Part shown: one piece after another, positions 25,483-34,674 of the stretch | Position numbering within the stretch: position 1 is the stretch's first letter | Layout: each line of letters opens with the position of its first letter | DNA from: a virus | IMG/VR virus record: IMGVR_UViG_3300036770_007547 | Location: 62,001-126,000 of that record | Length of the DNA: 64,000 bases | Direction: 5' to 3' (one strand) | The notes under the pieces: model-generated | Told to the model about the DNA's origin: nothing | Database searches by the model: none | What the model saw: the letters and a program-made list of their open reading frames with translations, nothing else | Position numbers and translations under genes: made by a program

Positions 25483-25904
25483 TGGCACCAGCTGGATTTT
25501 TTCTCGCCGTGGTAAGGGCGCGCCAGGCCGTTGGCTATGAGACCTTGCGTGAGATCCTGTCCGCCCACGCGAACTGCGCCCAGGATACGACCACCATATT
25601 TGTCCCAACCGACGATGTCTATCTCTACCGGCTGACCTGAAGCGATGAGGCTCTTGGTATAAGCCGACGCACGTTCAGCCAAGGCAGCCTCTTGTGGGCA
25701 TTGGGCACGATGTCCTTTTTCCGGCGTATCTACGCCCAAGACTCGTATAGAAAGTTTTTGTTTGAGTTCGGGTGGAAGGAAGCGTGCTTCGATTTCGATG
25801 GTATCACCATCGATCACTCTCAACACTTTGACCGGATAAGGATTGGCCGTCGCCGAGGACATCATTGAAACCGAGATCATTGCTGCTAGAAAAAATTTTT
25901 TCAT
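25479..25904 (-). CDS. Secreted staphylococcal-nuclease-like enzyme
   Basis: The 141-aa protein starts MKKFFLAAMISVSMM...SATA, a signal peptide with likely cleavage after about residue 20. The SNase fold follows: VIDGDTIEIEA (D32, D34 as calcium ligands), RVLGVDTPE (R54, E62) and DKYGGRILGAV (R106), which correspond to the catalytic Arg-Glu-Arg of thermonuclease. It would cut DNA or RNA outside the cytoplasm. AAAGGAA precedes the ATG. SNase genes occur in marine phages; the export signal is the notable point. Confidence 0.9.
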   Translation of the reverse strand: MKKFFLAAMISVSMMSSATANPYPVKVLRVIDGDTIEIEARFLPPELKQKLSIRVLGVDTPEKGHRAQCPQEAALAERASAYTKSLIASGQPVEIDIVGWDKYGGRILGAVRVGGQDLTQGLIANGLARPYHGEKKSSWCQ

Positions 25905-25919
25905 CGTGATTCCTTTCTG

Positions 25920-27599
25920 TTATTCGATGATTTGGCCATTGACCACGCTGCGCCAGTTGGTACCGTCTGAATAGGCCGGTACTGCTCCGCCGCTGGCATC
26001 GGTGACAAACACCATCTGGCCAGCTGGTGTTACGCCCGGAAGTGTGTTGATCCTGAATGCTGGCAACACAAATTTACTGGGTACTATCACACCTGATAAT
26101 ACCACTCCTCCAAGATTGAGTTGTGTGGCTACTACTTCTAATACTTCGCCTAGATTTTCTATGTTGTTGGCCAACTGTACTACCTCACCAAAATCGCTGC
26201 CGTCGGTCCAGGGATAGTTGTTGGGTTGTGCCAGAGAAAATGTCAATGTGCTGTCGGTGGCAGTGATCTGCATGCCTACGTTTTGATTGGCTGGCCCCAC
26301 TGCTGCAAAGGTCACGGTACTGAGTGGTGCATTGGCGATCACCGAATTGCCGTTGGCCACTGTGATGTTGCCAAAGGAATTTGAGCCCGATATACCAGTG
26401 AGTTGGCTTCCGTTGCCAACAAAAACATTGGCAGTGATAGTGCCCGAAGCAGTGATGTCTGCTGCTTCAACATTGCCGGCCACCACGATGGTATCGCTGT
26501 CAATGGTGGTAGTTGTACCACGCACAGTGAGATTGCCTTCGATGATCACAGTACCGGTGCTGCCGTCAGCAGCGGGATCTATGGTTATGATCGAATTGGC
26601 GCTGGTGATGCGATCACCTTCTATCACCACATTGCCCACGGTTATGACACCGGTGTTGGCAGTGAGGTTTCCGGTCACAATCACATTGGCGAATTCGCTG
26701 TCCTGGGTGGTGGCAGCATTGGCCACAGCATTGGCATTGGCCACTCCGTTTGAAGTGGCTATGGGTATGAATTTGCCGGCTGGGTTGATGAGCACTGCTG
26801 TGGGACTGGGATTGTCGTTGGTTACCGGAGGTATCAATAAAATGCCGGCCGTGGCATCGGTCTTGATCACAGCTCCACCAAGATCTATGGTGTTGCCGGC
26901 CAGGTAAATGCTGTTCCAACGCAGATCAGCAGATCCGAGATTGTAGGTGACATTGGCTGTGGGCACGATGTTGCCGCCCACGGTCATGTTGGCACCATCA
27001 AAGGTGAGATTGCTACTGCCCGATAATTCACCATCGTTGTTGATTTGTATGGCGTTGGATTCGCCACCTGCTACGATGCTAGAAACAGTGACCGTGACGT
27101 CTGTGCCCGATGCTGTGGCTGTCACAGCGTTGCCCACAAAGTTAAAACTGCTCACCGAAGAAGTGAGTTCTACGTTTGAGTTGCTGACAGAGATGTTGGC
27201 CGAGCCTGAGGTCTGAGCTACCCATGACAGATTGCCGGTGCCATCGGTTTTCAGCACATAGTTGGCCGATCCGCCTTGTATTGTGACATTGGATACATCG
27301 CCGAGATTGATGGAACTGGTTACCGTGATGTTGTTGGCAGTTAGGGTGGTGTTGTTTGTATCATACACCAAGTCCGGGCTACCACCAAAGATGCCGGCAT
27401 CGTTGTACTGTATCTGTGTGTTTGACCCACCTGGCGAACTATTGCTGCTGCCACCGGTCACCACTGCTCCACCCGGTGTACCATCGTAGACACGAATGGT
27501 ATTGGTTATGGGGTCGTACCAGAGACGGCCATCTTGACCAATATAGTCAACACTGACTACTTTGTTGTTGCGACTGGTGCGGAATTCTTGGATGGCCAT
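25920..27599 (-). CDS. Fibre-like virion protein (unit 1 of a tandem duplication)
   Basis: The 559-aa protein begins MAIQEFRTSRNNKVVSV and GRLWYDPITNTIRVYDGTPGG, an N-terminal fold shared by many phage fibres (Mtd_N-like), then long stretches rich in Asn, Thr, Val and Gly with repeated NITVxxxxxLGD and NLTxNTGVITVGN units, as in trimeric beta-helical fibres. The C-terminal part LPGVTPAGQMVFVTDASGGA followed by YSDGTNWRSV is a common fibre end. It is a paralogue of the protein at 27933-29708. Receptor or assembly partner unknown. Confidence 0.75.
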   Translation of the reverse strand: MAIQEFRTSRNNKVVSVDYIGQDGRLWYDPITNTIRVYDGTPGGAVVTGGSSNSSPGGSNTQIQYNDAGIFGGSPDLVYDTNNTTLTANNITVTSSINLGDVSNVTIQGGSANYVLKTDGTGNLSWVAQTSGSANISVSNSNVELTSSVSSFNFVGNAVTATASGTDVTVTVSSIVAGGESNAIQINNDGELSGSSNLTFDGANMTVGGNIVPTANVTYNLGSADLRWNSIYLAGNTIDLGGAVIKTDATAGILLIPPVTNDNPSPTAVLINPAGKFIPIATSNGVANANAVANAATTQDSEFANVIVTGNLTANTGVITVGNVVIEGDRITSANSIITIDPAADGSTGTVIIEGNLTVRGTTTTIDSDTIVVAGNVEAADITASGTITANVFVGNGSQLTGISGSNSFGNITVANGNSVIANAPLSTVTFAAVGPANQNVGMQITATDSTLTFSLAQPNNYPWTDGSDFGEVVQLANNIENLGEVLEVVATQLNLGGVVLSGVIVPSKFVLPAFRINTLPGVTPAGQMVFVTDASGGAVPAYSDGTNWRSVVNGQIIE

Positions 27600-27605
27600 T
27601 GGGGT

Positions 27606-27923
27606 TTAACCCCCTGCTGGCTGTGTGGGCGGAGTAAAGATGGCAGCGAGTTTGCGTAATCGATCAATCTCTTGATCAGATGCTAGTTCTTGGGTTTGTT
27701 CGGGAGTGGGTTCTTCGGTGACATCATCTGTGGTGGGACCCACAGCATCGCGCATGATATCCAGCTGTTGTTGCAAGGGCGTGCTCCAGTTGGCTCGGCC
27801 ATCTTCACCATAGCTGATGCCAGGATTTACAACAGCGGGTTTTTCTTCGGTGGGAGACATCACGATCACATTCATGTTCTGTATGTTTACTGAACCAGAT
27901 CCTAGTATATCTTTGATGTTCAT
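27606..27923 (-). CDS. Small phage protein paired with fibre gene (unit 1)
   Basis: The 105-aa protein shares PLQQQLDIMRDAVG and a C-terminal EIDRLRKLAAI with the 113-aa protein at 29717-30058 (PLQLKLELLKRAVG, DEIAIMQRRAGI), so the two are paralogues. Both begin with an xDIL motif. Each lies directly upstream of a fibre-like gene. It is acidic and probably a virion component or fibre partner; function unknown. The spacing to the next gene is 6 bases. Confidence 0.7.
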   Translation of the reverse strand: MNIKDILGSGSVNIQNMNVIVMSPTEEKPAVVNPGISYGEDGRANWSTPLQQQLDIMRDAVGPTTDDVTEEPTPEQTQELASDQEIDRLRKLAAIFTPPTQPAGG

Positions 27924-27932
27924 TTATTATAC

Positions 27933-29708
27933 TTATGCCCAGTTTCCTATTGAGACATTGGCCCCAGTGGCACCAATAGGCCAAACTTCGATACTGGATC
28001 CGGCAGTGACTAAACTTCCGGCACCGGGCAAGCCGGTGAATCCGATCTGCGGGAACCAGGTGCCGCCTGTGGTGACATTTATCTTGCCCTGTACAGTGAG
28101 ACTGTAATAGCCAGCACCATTGAGTGATGCAGTGACAGTGACCGCAGTGCCAAAATTGGTGGTCAACACATTGCGCACCACGTTGGGCGCGGTGAGAGTA
28201 CCCAAGCCCGCAGCAGCAGTAGTCAGGGTCTCGTAGGTGTGTCTGGCCAGGGTAGCAGTACCACCTAGAGCATACTGCAAGGCGATGTTGTTGGCAGTCT
28301 TGTATACGGTAGATTGAATGCGGTAGGCATATCGGGTGTTTGAACTCAAGGTCACGCTGGCGCCCAGCAGGGTCTGCGGCGCGGTCTGATCCACGATGTT
28401 GTAGTCCGCGTTGATCACGTAGATCTGTTCGGTGACTATGAGACCGCGCTCGCTGTCTTGTGGTGTGGCATAGAACACGCGACCATCATAGTTCATGCCG
28501 CCTGCGATGGGAGAGGTGGTGACCACTCCTGTGGTAAACACCAGAGGTGCTATGTTGGCCGTGCCCGCTGGCAAGGTCACATAAGAGTTTACATTACCAG
28601 CTGAAATGTTGCCAGTGGTGGATATCAAGCCGGTGCTGGATATCAACCCACCATCGCTGAGTATGAGGTTCCCACCTGCGATGTTGCCCGTGGCAGTGAT
28701 GTTGCCAGCAGTATTGAATTGCGTGGCAGTGACACCGTTGGCCACTGTGATATTGGCCACATCTACTCTCGATGTAGCTGCTGATCCCACTGGGGTCACA
28801 GTAAACACAATTTCACTGCCTTGTGCTGTGGCAGTTTGATTTTCTAGAGCCGCCATTGAGATCTGTGCCATGGCCACATTGCCCACATTGCCGCCACCGG
28901 CATTGGTGGCCGCAGTGGCATTGATGCGTAACACATCTTGGCCGGCCAGCACCTGTGTGGGTGCGGTCACATTGCCGTTCCAGCGCCGTGCCACCCATGA
29001 TACATAGTCGCCGTTGCCGTCGTAGTAAAGGCGGCAGGGTGTGTCTAGCTGCCCGGTCACATGCAACATGGTACCCGGTGTGCCCGGAGCGATGGAATTG
29101 CCTGTGGTGGATCCCACGATTTCCACTGCACCCAGTAAGGGATCAGTGTTGGAGACCAAGATACTAATCTGTCCATCATTGGATGCCTGGAAATAACGAT
29201 TGGCCACATTGGGCGGCAAACCGTTGGTTCTATAAAATCCTATGTTGCCGATCAACTGTATTTCTGCCGAACCTTGTGTGGCCAAGATCATGTTCTCATC
29301 TAGATTCACTATGGTCAGCACATTGTTGTTGGCAAAGAAGTTACCAAAGCTCACTGGTAAGTTGGCCGAGTCGATGGTGAGCAGCCCGATGTTGCTGATT
29401 TCAACACCGGGACCGGGTATGATACCACCGATCTTGTTGGTGGATGCAGGTGATATATTGCCGGAAATGACGAGATTGCCTGTGACTGTGATATTGCCTG
29501 ATGTGGATGTTACGGCATTGAGTGTGACTGTGTTAGCCGTGATGTTGGCACCAGTGGCCAGGTCCACAGGAATACCTCCCACAGTGGCGCCGTCTGATGC
29601 ATAAAGGCTGTTGGTGTCGGGATTGTACCACAGGCGGCCCAGCTGGCCTACATAGGTGTTGCCATCAAGGTTGTTGTCACGGCTGGTAAAAAAATTCTGG
29701 ATGGCCAC
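27933..29708 (-). CDS. Fibre-like virion protein (unit 2)
   Basis: The 591-aa protein starts at GTG 29708 with AGGAAAAAC upstream. Its N-terminus MAIQNFFTSRDNNLDGN and GRLWYNPDTNSLYASDG aligns with the 559-aa paralogue. The body is a series of NITVTGNLVISGNI-like turns; the C-terminal 150 residues (NYDGRVFYATPQDSERGLI, RYAYRIQSTVYKTANNIA) look like a globular tip domain. This tip differs from that of the paralogue, which fits duplication followed by change of specificity. Confidence 0.75.
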   Translation of the reverse strand: MAIQNFFTSRDNNLDGNTYVGQLGRLWYNPDTNSLYASDGATVGGIPVDLATGANITANTVTLNAVTSTSGNITVTGNLVISGNISPASTNKIGGIIPGPGVEISNIGLLTIDSANLPVSFGNFFANNNVLTIVNLDENMILATQGSAEIQLIGNIGFYRTNGLPPNVANRYFQASNDGQISILVSNTDPLLGAVEIVGSTTGNSIAPGTPGTMLHVTGQLDTPCRLYYDGNGDYVSWVARRWNGNVTAPTQVLAGQDVLRINATAATNAGGGNVGNVAMAQISMAALENQTATAQGSEIVFTVTPVGSAATSRVDVANITVANGVTATQFNTAGNITATGNIAGGNLILSDGGLISSTGLISTTGNISAGNVNSYVTLPAGTANIAPLVFTTGVVTTSPIAGGMNYDGRVFYATPQDSERGLIVTEQIYVINADYNIVDQTAPQTLLGASVTLSSNTRYAYRIQSTVYKTANNIALQYALGGTATLARHTYETLTTAAAGLGTLTAPNVVRNVLTTNFGTAVTVTASLNGAGYYSLTVQGKINVTTGGTWFPQIGFTGLPGAGSLVTAGSSIEVWPIGATGANVSIGNWA

Positions 29709-29716
29709 CGTTTTTC

Positions 29717-30058
29717 CTAGTCGTCGAAAGGTTCGTCATCTACGGCCATCATCATAGGCACTATGCCGGCACGTCGCTGCATGATCGCGATCTCGTCTTC
29801 GCTGTCACCATCTGTGACTTCGTCAGCACGCTCGCCGTCGTACACATTGTCCACGCCCACAGCACGCTTGAGCAGTTCCAGCTTGAGCTGCAAGGGAGGT
29901 ACAAAATTGTCATCACCTTCGGCGGCATCGTTGTTCTTGGGAGCTTCTACCTGATCTCCGGCTGCTGTGCTGGAAAGTTCGGGCACAGGATTGTGATCAC
30001 GCACATCTTCTTGGTCCACTTCGTCGGCCAAGCGTCGCAATATGTCTGCTATCTTCAT
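29717..30058 (-). CDS. Small acidic phage protein paired with fibre gene (unit 2)
   Basis: The 113-aa protein begins MKIADILRRLADEVDQED, is strongly acidic, and shares PLQLKLELLKRAVG with its paralogue at 27606. Related small proteins occur in cyanophages next to structural genes. The N-terminal helix could be a head- or fibre-docking segment. Start overlaps the preceding stop (ATGA). Function unknown. Confidence 0.7.
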   Translation of the reverse strand: MKIADILRRLADEVDQEDVRDHNPVPELSSTAAGDQVEAPKNNDAAEGDDNFVPPLQLKLELLKRAVGVDNVYDGERADEVTDGDSEDEIAIMQRRAGIVPMMMAVDDEPFDD

Positions 30059-30420
30059 CTCGGATATCCTTGGAATGATTTTATCGGGCTCTCGGTGTTG
30101 ACGCCGGGCGGTTCGTGACTGTCTTCGCTGCCCACCAGTTCTTCGTATTCACTGTCCACTGTGGCAAACGCTGCCTTCATCATGTTGTGTTCTTCGCGTG
30201 TGTAGGGATGCGCTGAGTTGTAGCGATCCAACCACGAAGCCTGGGGCATGTCTACTGCCGCAGTGCTGCGTCCATCTGCACAGGCAGCAGCCATCATCAC
30301 ACGATTGAGATTGTAGGCTCGATCATTTAGACTGCGGAATCGTATGTTTCCGGTCATGGCTGCTTGAGCGGTGTGTCTCAGCCGACCGTTTCGTTCTGTG
30401 ATGAACTCGCGAGCTCTCAT
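30055..30420 (-). CDS. Putative internal head protein with capsid-targeting N-terminus
   Basis: The 121-aa protein starts MRAREFITERNGR. A short basic-aromatic leader ending in I-x-E matches the T4 capsid-targeting sequence (MKTYQEFIAEA in IPIII), which the prohead protease gp21 cuts after L/I-x-E. The C-terminal HEPPGVNTESPIKSFQGYPR is shared with the next upstream gene, so the two are tandem paralogues. It overlaps its neighbours by ATGA junctions. The mature function is unknown. Confidence 0.7.
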   Translation of the reverse strand: MRAREFITERNGRLRHTAQAAMTGNIRFRSLNDRAYNLNRVMMAAACADGRSTAAVDMPQASWLDRYNSAHPYTREEHNMMKAAFATVDSEYEELVGSEDSHEPPGVNTESPIKSFQGYPR

Positions 30421-30758
30421 CGTGGATATCCTGCGAAGGGTTTTACGATGCTCTGGATGTTGCCACCTGGTGGTTCCCGGCTGCCCACATCAGTGTGGAC
30501 TGTGGGCGTGACGCCAAACTGTTTGAAAGCAGCCAGCATCTTTTCCTGATCGGCCTTGGTGTAGGTTCCGATAAACATGTTGTCCCCGATCCAACTCACG
30601 TCGCTGTCTCCGACATCGAAACCAGGCGCAGATGCCATGAGCACACCCATCCTATACAATTCATAGTATTTGTCTACACCACCAAAGCCACCAGGTATAG
30701 GGTACTCTTGGTATGGGTGCATTTTTTTGCTTTCAACTATAAACTCACGAGCACGCAT
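30417..30758 (-). CDS. Putative internal head protein, paralogue of the next gene
   Basis: The 113-aa protein starts MRAREFIVESKKMHPYQ, again a capsid-targeting-like leader with an IVE cleavage site. It shares YTKADQEKMLAAF with YTREEHNMMKAAF and the ending REPPGGNIQSIVKPFAGYPR with its neighbour at 30055. The middle part differs. A protein delivered into the head could be injected with the DNA; that is inference from T4 internal proteins. Confidence 0.7.
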   Translation of the reverse strand: MRAREFIVESKKMHPYQEYPIPGGFGGVDKYYELYRMGVLMASAPGFDVGDSDVSWIGDNMFIGTYTKADQEKMLAAFKQFGVTPTVHTDVGSREPPGGNIQSIVKPFAGYPR

Positions 30759-30759
30759 G

Positions 30760-31041
30760 TTAGCCCGCCTTGACTGCGTTTTTGCCCGAGCTCGTGGTTC
30801 CTAGTTCTTCGGCTGTGAAATTGGCGCCGGTGATGGTGAGCTGATTGCCTACGCCCACCCAAACATCGCTGCTCCAATTGGCCGGGATCGACGCAGCATT
30901 GCTGTAGATGTTGCCGGTGGTGGGAGTTCCATAAATCATGTTGACATTGTAGGTCACAGCGGTGTTTCCCGTGGTGATCCTGCATTTGTCAGTGTACCAA
31001 CTCTGGGCGCTCACTGATGTATAGACGTTTGCCTGTGCCAT
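30760..31041 (-). CDS. Small putative virion protein
   Basis: The 93-aa protein (MAQANVYTSVSAQSWYTDKC ... YGTPTTGNIYSNAASIPANW ... VGVGNQLTITGANFTAEELG) is rich in Thr, Asn, Ser and aromatic residues, as in beta-structured virion or decoration proteins. I do not recognise the family. AAAGGAAC stands 10 bases before the ATG. It is one base away from the next gene start in the same operon. Confidence 0.65.
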   Translation of the reverse strand: MAQANVYTSVSAQSWYTDKCRITTGNTAVTYNVNMIYGTPTTGNIYSNAASIPANWSSDVWVGVGNQLTITGANFTAEELGTTSSGKNAVKAG

Positions 31042-31058
31042 TTATTATAGTTCCTTTC

Positions 31059-32033
31059 TTACCACTTGCGGCAGCTCCAGTAACGTGCCTTGGTGCGCGG
31101 ACCGGGATTGTCACAATTATGCCGTGCCCGGAAGCTGCGCCGACGTGCTGGATTTGATTTTTTGATGCGCATGGTCTTGTCACCAAAATTGACTTTTTTC
31201 ACATTGCCAGTCTTGGGATCCTTGACATAGACCTTGAACTTTTTGACATCGCCTTGCATGGGTTTGCCCAACTGTACCTTGCGGCCTTGATATTCGGCTT
31301 CGGACATTTCTTCAAAATCAGGATCGCCGCCGTATTCTTCGACTAGCTTGTCCCATAGTATTTCGATCATCCGATCATAGTCGTTGATGACATCGTTCAT
31401 GCCTTTAGATGCTAGTTCGTCTTTGAGTTCTTCCATCATGTGTTGCAAGACATCTGCCGTACCAGGTCCCAGGTCACCTTCGAGAGCAGCGATTAGATCT
31501 TCCTCGTCTCCGCGATTGGCCAGGCTACGCAGATCGATGTCTATGTCACTCATTCGACCTTCGTCCACGGTGGTGGCTTGATTGGGATTGTCCATGGCAT
31601 TCACTGCTGCATCATCTGCGGCCTTGGCGGCAAGAGGGTCATTGTCGTTGGCGTTCTCGGACATGCGGCTTTCTAGGCCAGCACGACTGCGTATGAGATC
31701 TAACACAGCATCAAACGCCGATCCCGCATCGTGTTGTGGGGCAGGTTCGCTGCCGCATTCATCGATCGATTCTTCTTCTAGAGTGTAGCCTTGACCGCGA
31801 CTGGATCCCACCGCGCCATAGCGCCGTACAGTTTCGAGAGTTATACCATACTGCTCCATGAGTTGGATCATACGATCATCGGCCTGTAGCACCACGCCAT
31901 CGGCAGTGGTTTCAACGATGTGGCTTTCGATCAGGCATTCCTCGCGGATGTTGATGGCAAAGCTGTCGCCCACTGCTGGTGTGTCGATCCAAGTCTCGCA
32001 TTCAGAAATATACTCTTTGAGAGTACGCATCAT
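31059..32033 (-). CDS. Conserved head-region protein with C-terminal cysteine/basic domain
   Basis: The 324-aa protein starts MMRTLKEYISECETW (capsid-targeting-like, ISE site). The middle is acidic and helical. The C-terminal 60 residues, FKVYVKDPKTGNVKKVNFGD and SFRARHNCDNPGPRTKARYW, ending SCRKW, form a small domain seen in many cyanophage head-region proteins (DUF5872-like by memory). Two cysteines and many arginines suggest metal or DNA binding. GAGGA precedes the first ATG, which overlaps the upstream stop. Confidence 0.75.
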   Translation of the reverse strand: MMRTLKEYISECETWIDTPAVGDSFAINIREECLIESHIVETTADGVVLQADDRMIQLMEQYGITLETVRRYGAVGSSRGQGYTLEEESIDECGSEPAPQHDAGSAFDAVLDLIRSRAGLESRMSENANDNDPLAAKAADDAAVNAMDNPNQATTVDEGRMSDIDIDLRSLANRGDEEDLIAALEGDLGPGTADVLQHMMEELKDELASKGMNDVINDYDRMIEILWDKLVEEYGGDPDFEEMSEAEYQGRKVQLGKPMQGDVKKFKVYVKDPKTGNVKKVNFGDKTMRIKKSNPARRRSFRARHNCDNPGPRTKARYWSCRKW

Positions 32034-34663
32034 GAAATCCTCTTGTAGAGATCAAGCATGCGCTGATACTGATCTTGTTCCACCTGCTCGGCAATGGCGC
32101 CTAGATTGACCTGACCCGACGGAGCTCGGCCAAGATCACGCATGGCCATGGGGTTGTCACCCATGTTGTTGGGGTTCACTTGCAGCTTGGGACCATTGAC
32201 GCCGCCAGCCAACCCGTAGTCTCGGGTGGCACCCAGTTCAGCATAAGCGGGATCGGGCTTGTTGGCCATCTCTTCTTCCACCATTTCGCCTTGGCTGCAA
32301 CCGGCTTCGTGCATGCCAGCACCACCGCACTCACTGCAGGTGTCTTCGGCATCGATGCGCTGATAACCCGAGCTACCAAACAAACCTGCCAGTTTCAAAA
32401 GCTCGCCCAGCTTGGCAGCATCCTCGCCAGTGGCTGTGACAGTGACCGAGGGATCGCCTTGTGTGCTGGCGTTCATGGTAGCATTGACTTCTTCGCCCAA
32501 GATCTCCGACATCTTGTTCTGGAAACTTTCTTCCAATCGACCCTCGTACACGCCTTTGCCAAACTGCATGCCGCCTTTCTTGCTCTTGGGAGCTTCGTCA
32601 CTGGTGGCCACTGAACCTGCTGTGGTTGTTTCTTCCACGCTTTCGTCCTTCTTGGCCGGTAGATCTTTTTCTTTGGTCTTGGCAAACTTCTTGAGTTCTT
32701 TGGTGGGCATGTCGCTCATCTCTTTTGATGCGCCACGCAGTTCGCTCTTGGGGATGTCACCCTTCTTGGCAGCGTAGGCTATGCCAGCTGCCTTGCGCTG
32801 TGCTTTGCTTACAGCTTTTTCGCTGACAGCTTCTTCATCGAAGAGATCAGGCTGTGTGATCTTTACTTTGTTGGGAGCAAACTTTTGGATGAACTCTGCT
32901 CTCTGCCATTCGCCCTGCTCAAACTTGCTTAATACAGCATCTTTGAGTTCGCGGAAGCTCATGTCTCCCGAGTCCCATTTGTTTTGTATCCTTATGAGAG
33001 CATCACCCAAGTATGGATTGTCGTCGAATACACCGTCGGCATGATATGATAACCAATCAGAAATCTTGCGACCGGTTTTGTCATCAACATCACGGAACGC
33101 ACCTTCCATCTGTATTTCACTGTCGTCCTCGGGGCGATTGGCTTTGAGGTAGTCACGTGCCGAATCGATGTACTCTTGTGCTAGAGTGATCTTCTTCTGC
33201 ACCCACTCTGGCAGGTTCTCGTTGGCATCCAGGATGCTTTGCAGTTCTTCGGCAGCATCTTCGATGCTGCGGGCCTGGCTCTGGGCCATCTCACCTTCTT
33301 CGTCGTACTCGTCTTTGTCGTAGTCTTCGCCCATGGTCTTCTTGGCAGGCAGCTTGGTCTGCTTGGCTTTTTCTAGAGCACGCCGCTCAAGATCGTCGAG
33401 CTTTTTGTGATCTCGGGCCAACTGCTTGCGATCAGCAGCACGCTGTCCTGTGTTTTCAGGATCGCCAATGGCTTCTTCAACTTCTTCTTCACGTATAGCA
33501 GCACCACGGGCTAGTTTGCTGAGTCCAGTGGATTTGGCACCGAGGCGCTTGCCACCACCTGAACCTTTGGGACGTCCACGACCGCGTTTTTCGCCCGGCA
33601 CTACATGCGCAGCCTTCTTCTTGCCGGGTTTGAGGTTGCCCCACTCGTCGTAGTCATCGTCCTCGCCGCCTTCGTCGTCGCGATCGCTGCGATATCCGTA
33701 TTTCTTGTGTATGTTGCGCTCGCTTTCAGGATCCTTGATACCAGGCTTGGCACCTTTCTGCATGGCTTTGACAAGATTGATGTCCAGGGCTTCGTTGACA
33801 AATGCGCTGGCCATCGACACAGCATTGGATTTGTTCTCAGTGAAGTGGCGAGACATCATGCCATCGGCATGCAAACGCACTTGATACTCGTTGTATTCAC
33901 GATCAACAAACACTTCAGCTCGCCGGTCGTTGCCTTCCAGCACTTTTACCAGGGCCATGCTTTCTTTCATCTTCTTCTTTTTGTCTTGGGCAGCTTTCTT
34001 CATGCTTTCTTTCTTGTTGCCGTCCTTGTCAAGGTCGATGTAATCGGGCTTGGCTGCTTCTTTCACCTGATACTTTTTGCCATCCACTTCAAATTCTTGT
34101 TTGCCTGCGGCCTTGGCCTTGGCCAGCTCGCCGGAAAACTCGTTGCCTTCTTCCATGTCGGCTTCATTGACATCTTCTTTTCTCAGCTTGGCTAACACAG
34201 CACCAGCCACTTTCTCGCCGCGCTCTTTTGATCCATATCGCTCACCCGCTGACTTGGCTATCTTGGCAAACTGCTTGCCGGGCTTGCCGATGTCTTTGCC
34301 GGCGCGGGCTTTCTTGGCCGAATAATCACCGGTGCTGCCCTCTTTGACTTGGTCATGATCGGCATTGACCCATGCCAATACCTCATCATAATCGTAGCCC
34401 AATTTTTGTGCAGCCATTTCTTCGGCATCTTCTGGTTCAAGATTGCGATTCAATATCATCAGGTGCCGTTTTTTGCGTGCGATTTTGTCGTAGTCTGCTT
34501 GTGTAAATCCCTCGTCGCCTTCTTTCACCTGTTTGGCCTGTTTCGCGGCCTGTTTCATGGGCTCTGATTTGTCACCATCCTTGTCAAGGTCAATGAAGTC
34601 GGGTTTGCTGCCGCGGCCTTCCAGCAGATTCATTTTTGCGAGTATGTCGTACATGTTATCCAT
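32030..34663 (-). CDS. Large charged, putative prohead-core or internal DNA-binding protein
   Basis: The 877-aa protein has MDNMYDILAKMNLLEGRG at the start, with LLE-G fitting a gp21-type cut. DLDKDGDKSE (residues 25-34) and DLDKDGNKKE (about 205-214) are EF-hand-like DxDxDG loops, each followed by MKxAA. KRGRGRPKGSGG near 360 is an AT-hook. CSECGGAGMHEAGC near 775 is a DnaJ-like zinc knuckle. The rest is Lys/Glu/Ala-rich helix, typical of scaffold proteins. AAGGA lies before the ATG. Neither size nor domain mix matches a named T4 protein. Confidence 0.75.
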   Translation of the reverse strand: MDNMYDILAKMNLLEGRGSKPDFIDLDKDGDKSEPMKQAAKQAKQVKEGDEGFTQADYDKIARKKRHLMILNRNLEPEDAEEMAAQKLGYDYDEVLAWVNADHDQVKEGSTGDYSAKKARAGKDIGKPGKQFAKIAKSAGERYGSKERGEKVAGAVLAKLRKEDVNEADMEEGNEFSGELAKAKAAGKQEFEVDGKKYQVKEAAKPDYIDLDKDGNKKESMKKAAQDKKKKMKESMALVKVLEGNDRRAEVFVDREYNEYQVRLHADGMMSRHFTENKSNAVSMASAFVNEALDINLVKAMQKGAKPGIKDPESERNIHKKYGYRSDRDDEGGEDDDYDEWGNLKPGKKKAAHVVPGEKRGRGRPKGSGGGKRLGAKSTGLSKLARGAAIREEEVEEAIGDPENTGQRAADRKQLARDHKKLDDLERRALEKAKQTKLPAKKTMGEDYDKDEYDEEGEMAQSQARSIEDAAEELQSILDANENLPEWVQKKITLAQEYIDSARDYLKANRPEDDSEIQMEGAFRDVDDKTGRKISDWLSYHADGVFDDNPYLGDALIRIQNKWDSGDMSFRELKDAVLSKFEQGEWQRAEFIQKFAPNKVKITQPDLFDEEAVSEKAVSKAQRKAAGIAYAAKKGDIPKSELRGASKEMSDMPTKELKKFAKTKEKDLPAKKDESVEETTTAGSVATSDEAPKSKKGGMQFGKGVYEGRLEESFQNKMSEILGEEVNATMNASTQGDPSVTVTATGEDAAKLGELLKLAGLFGSSGYQRIDAEDTCSECGGAGMHEAGCSQGEMVEEEMANKPDPAYAELGATRDYGLAGGVNGPKLQVNPNNMGDNPMAMRDLGRAPSGQVNLGAIAEQVEQDQYQRMLDLYKRIS

Positions 34664-34674
34664 TTTGTGTATCC

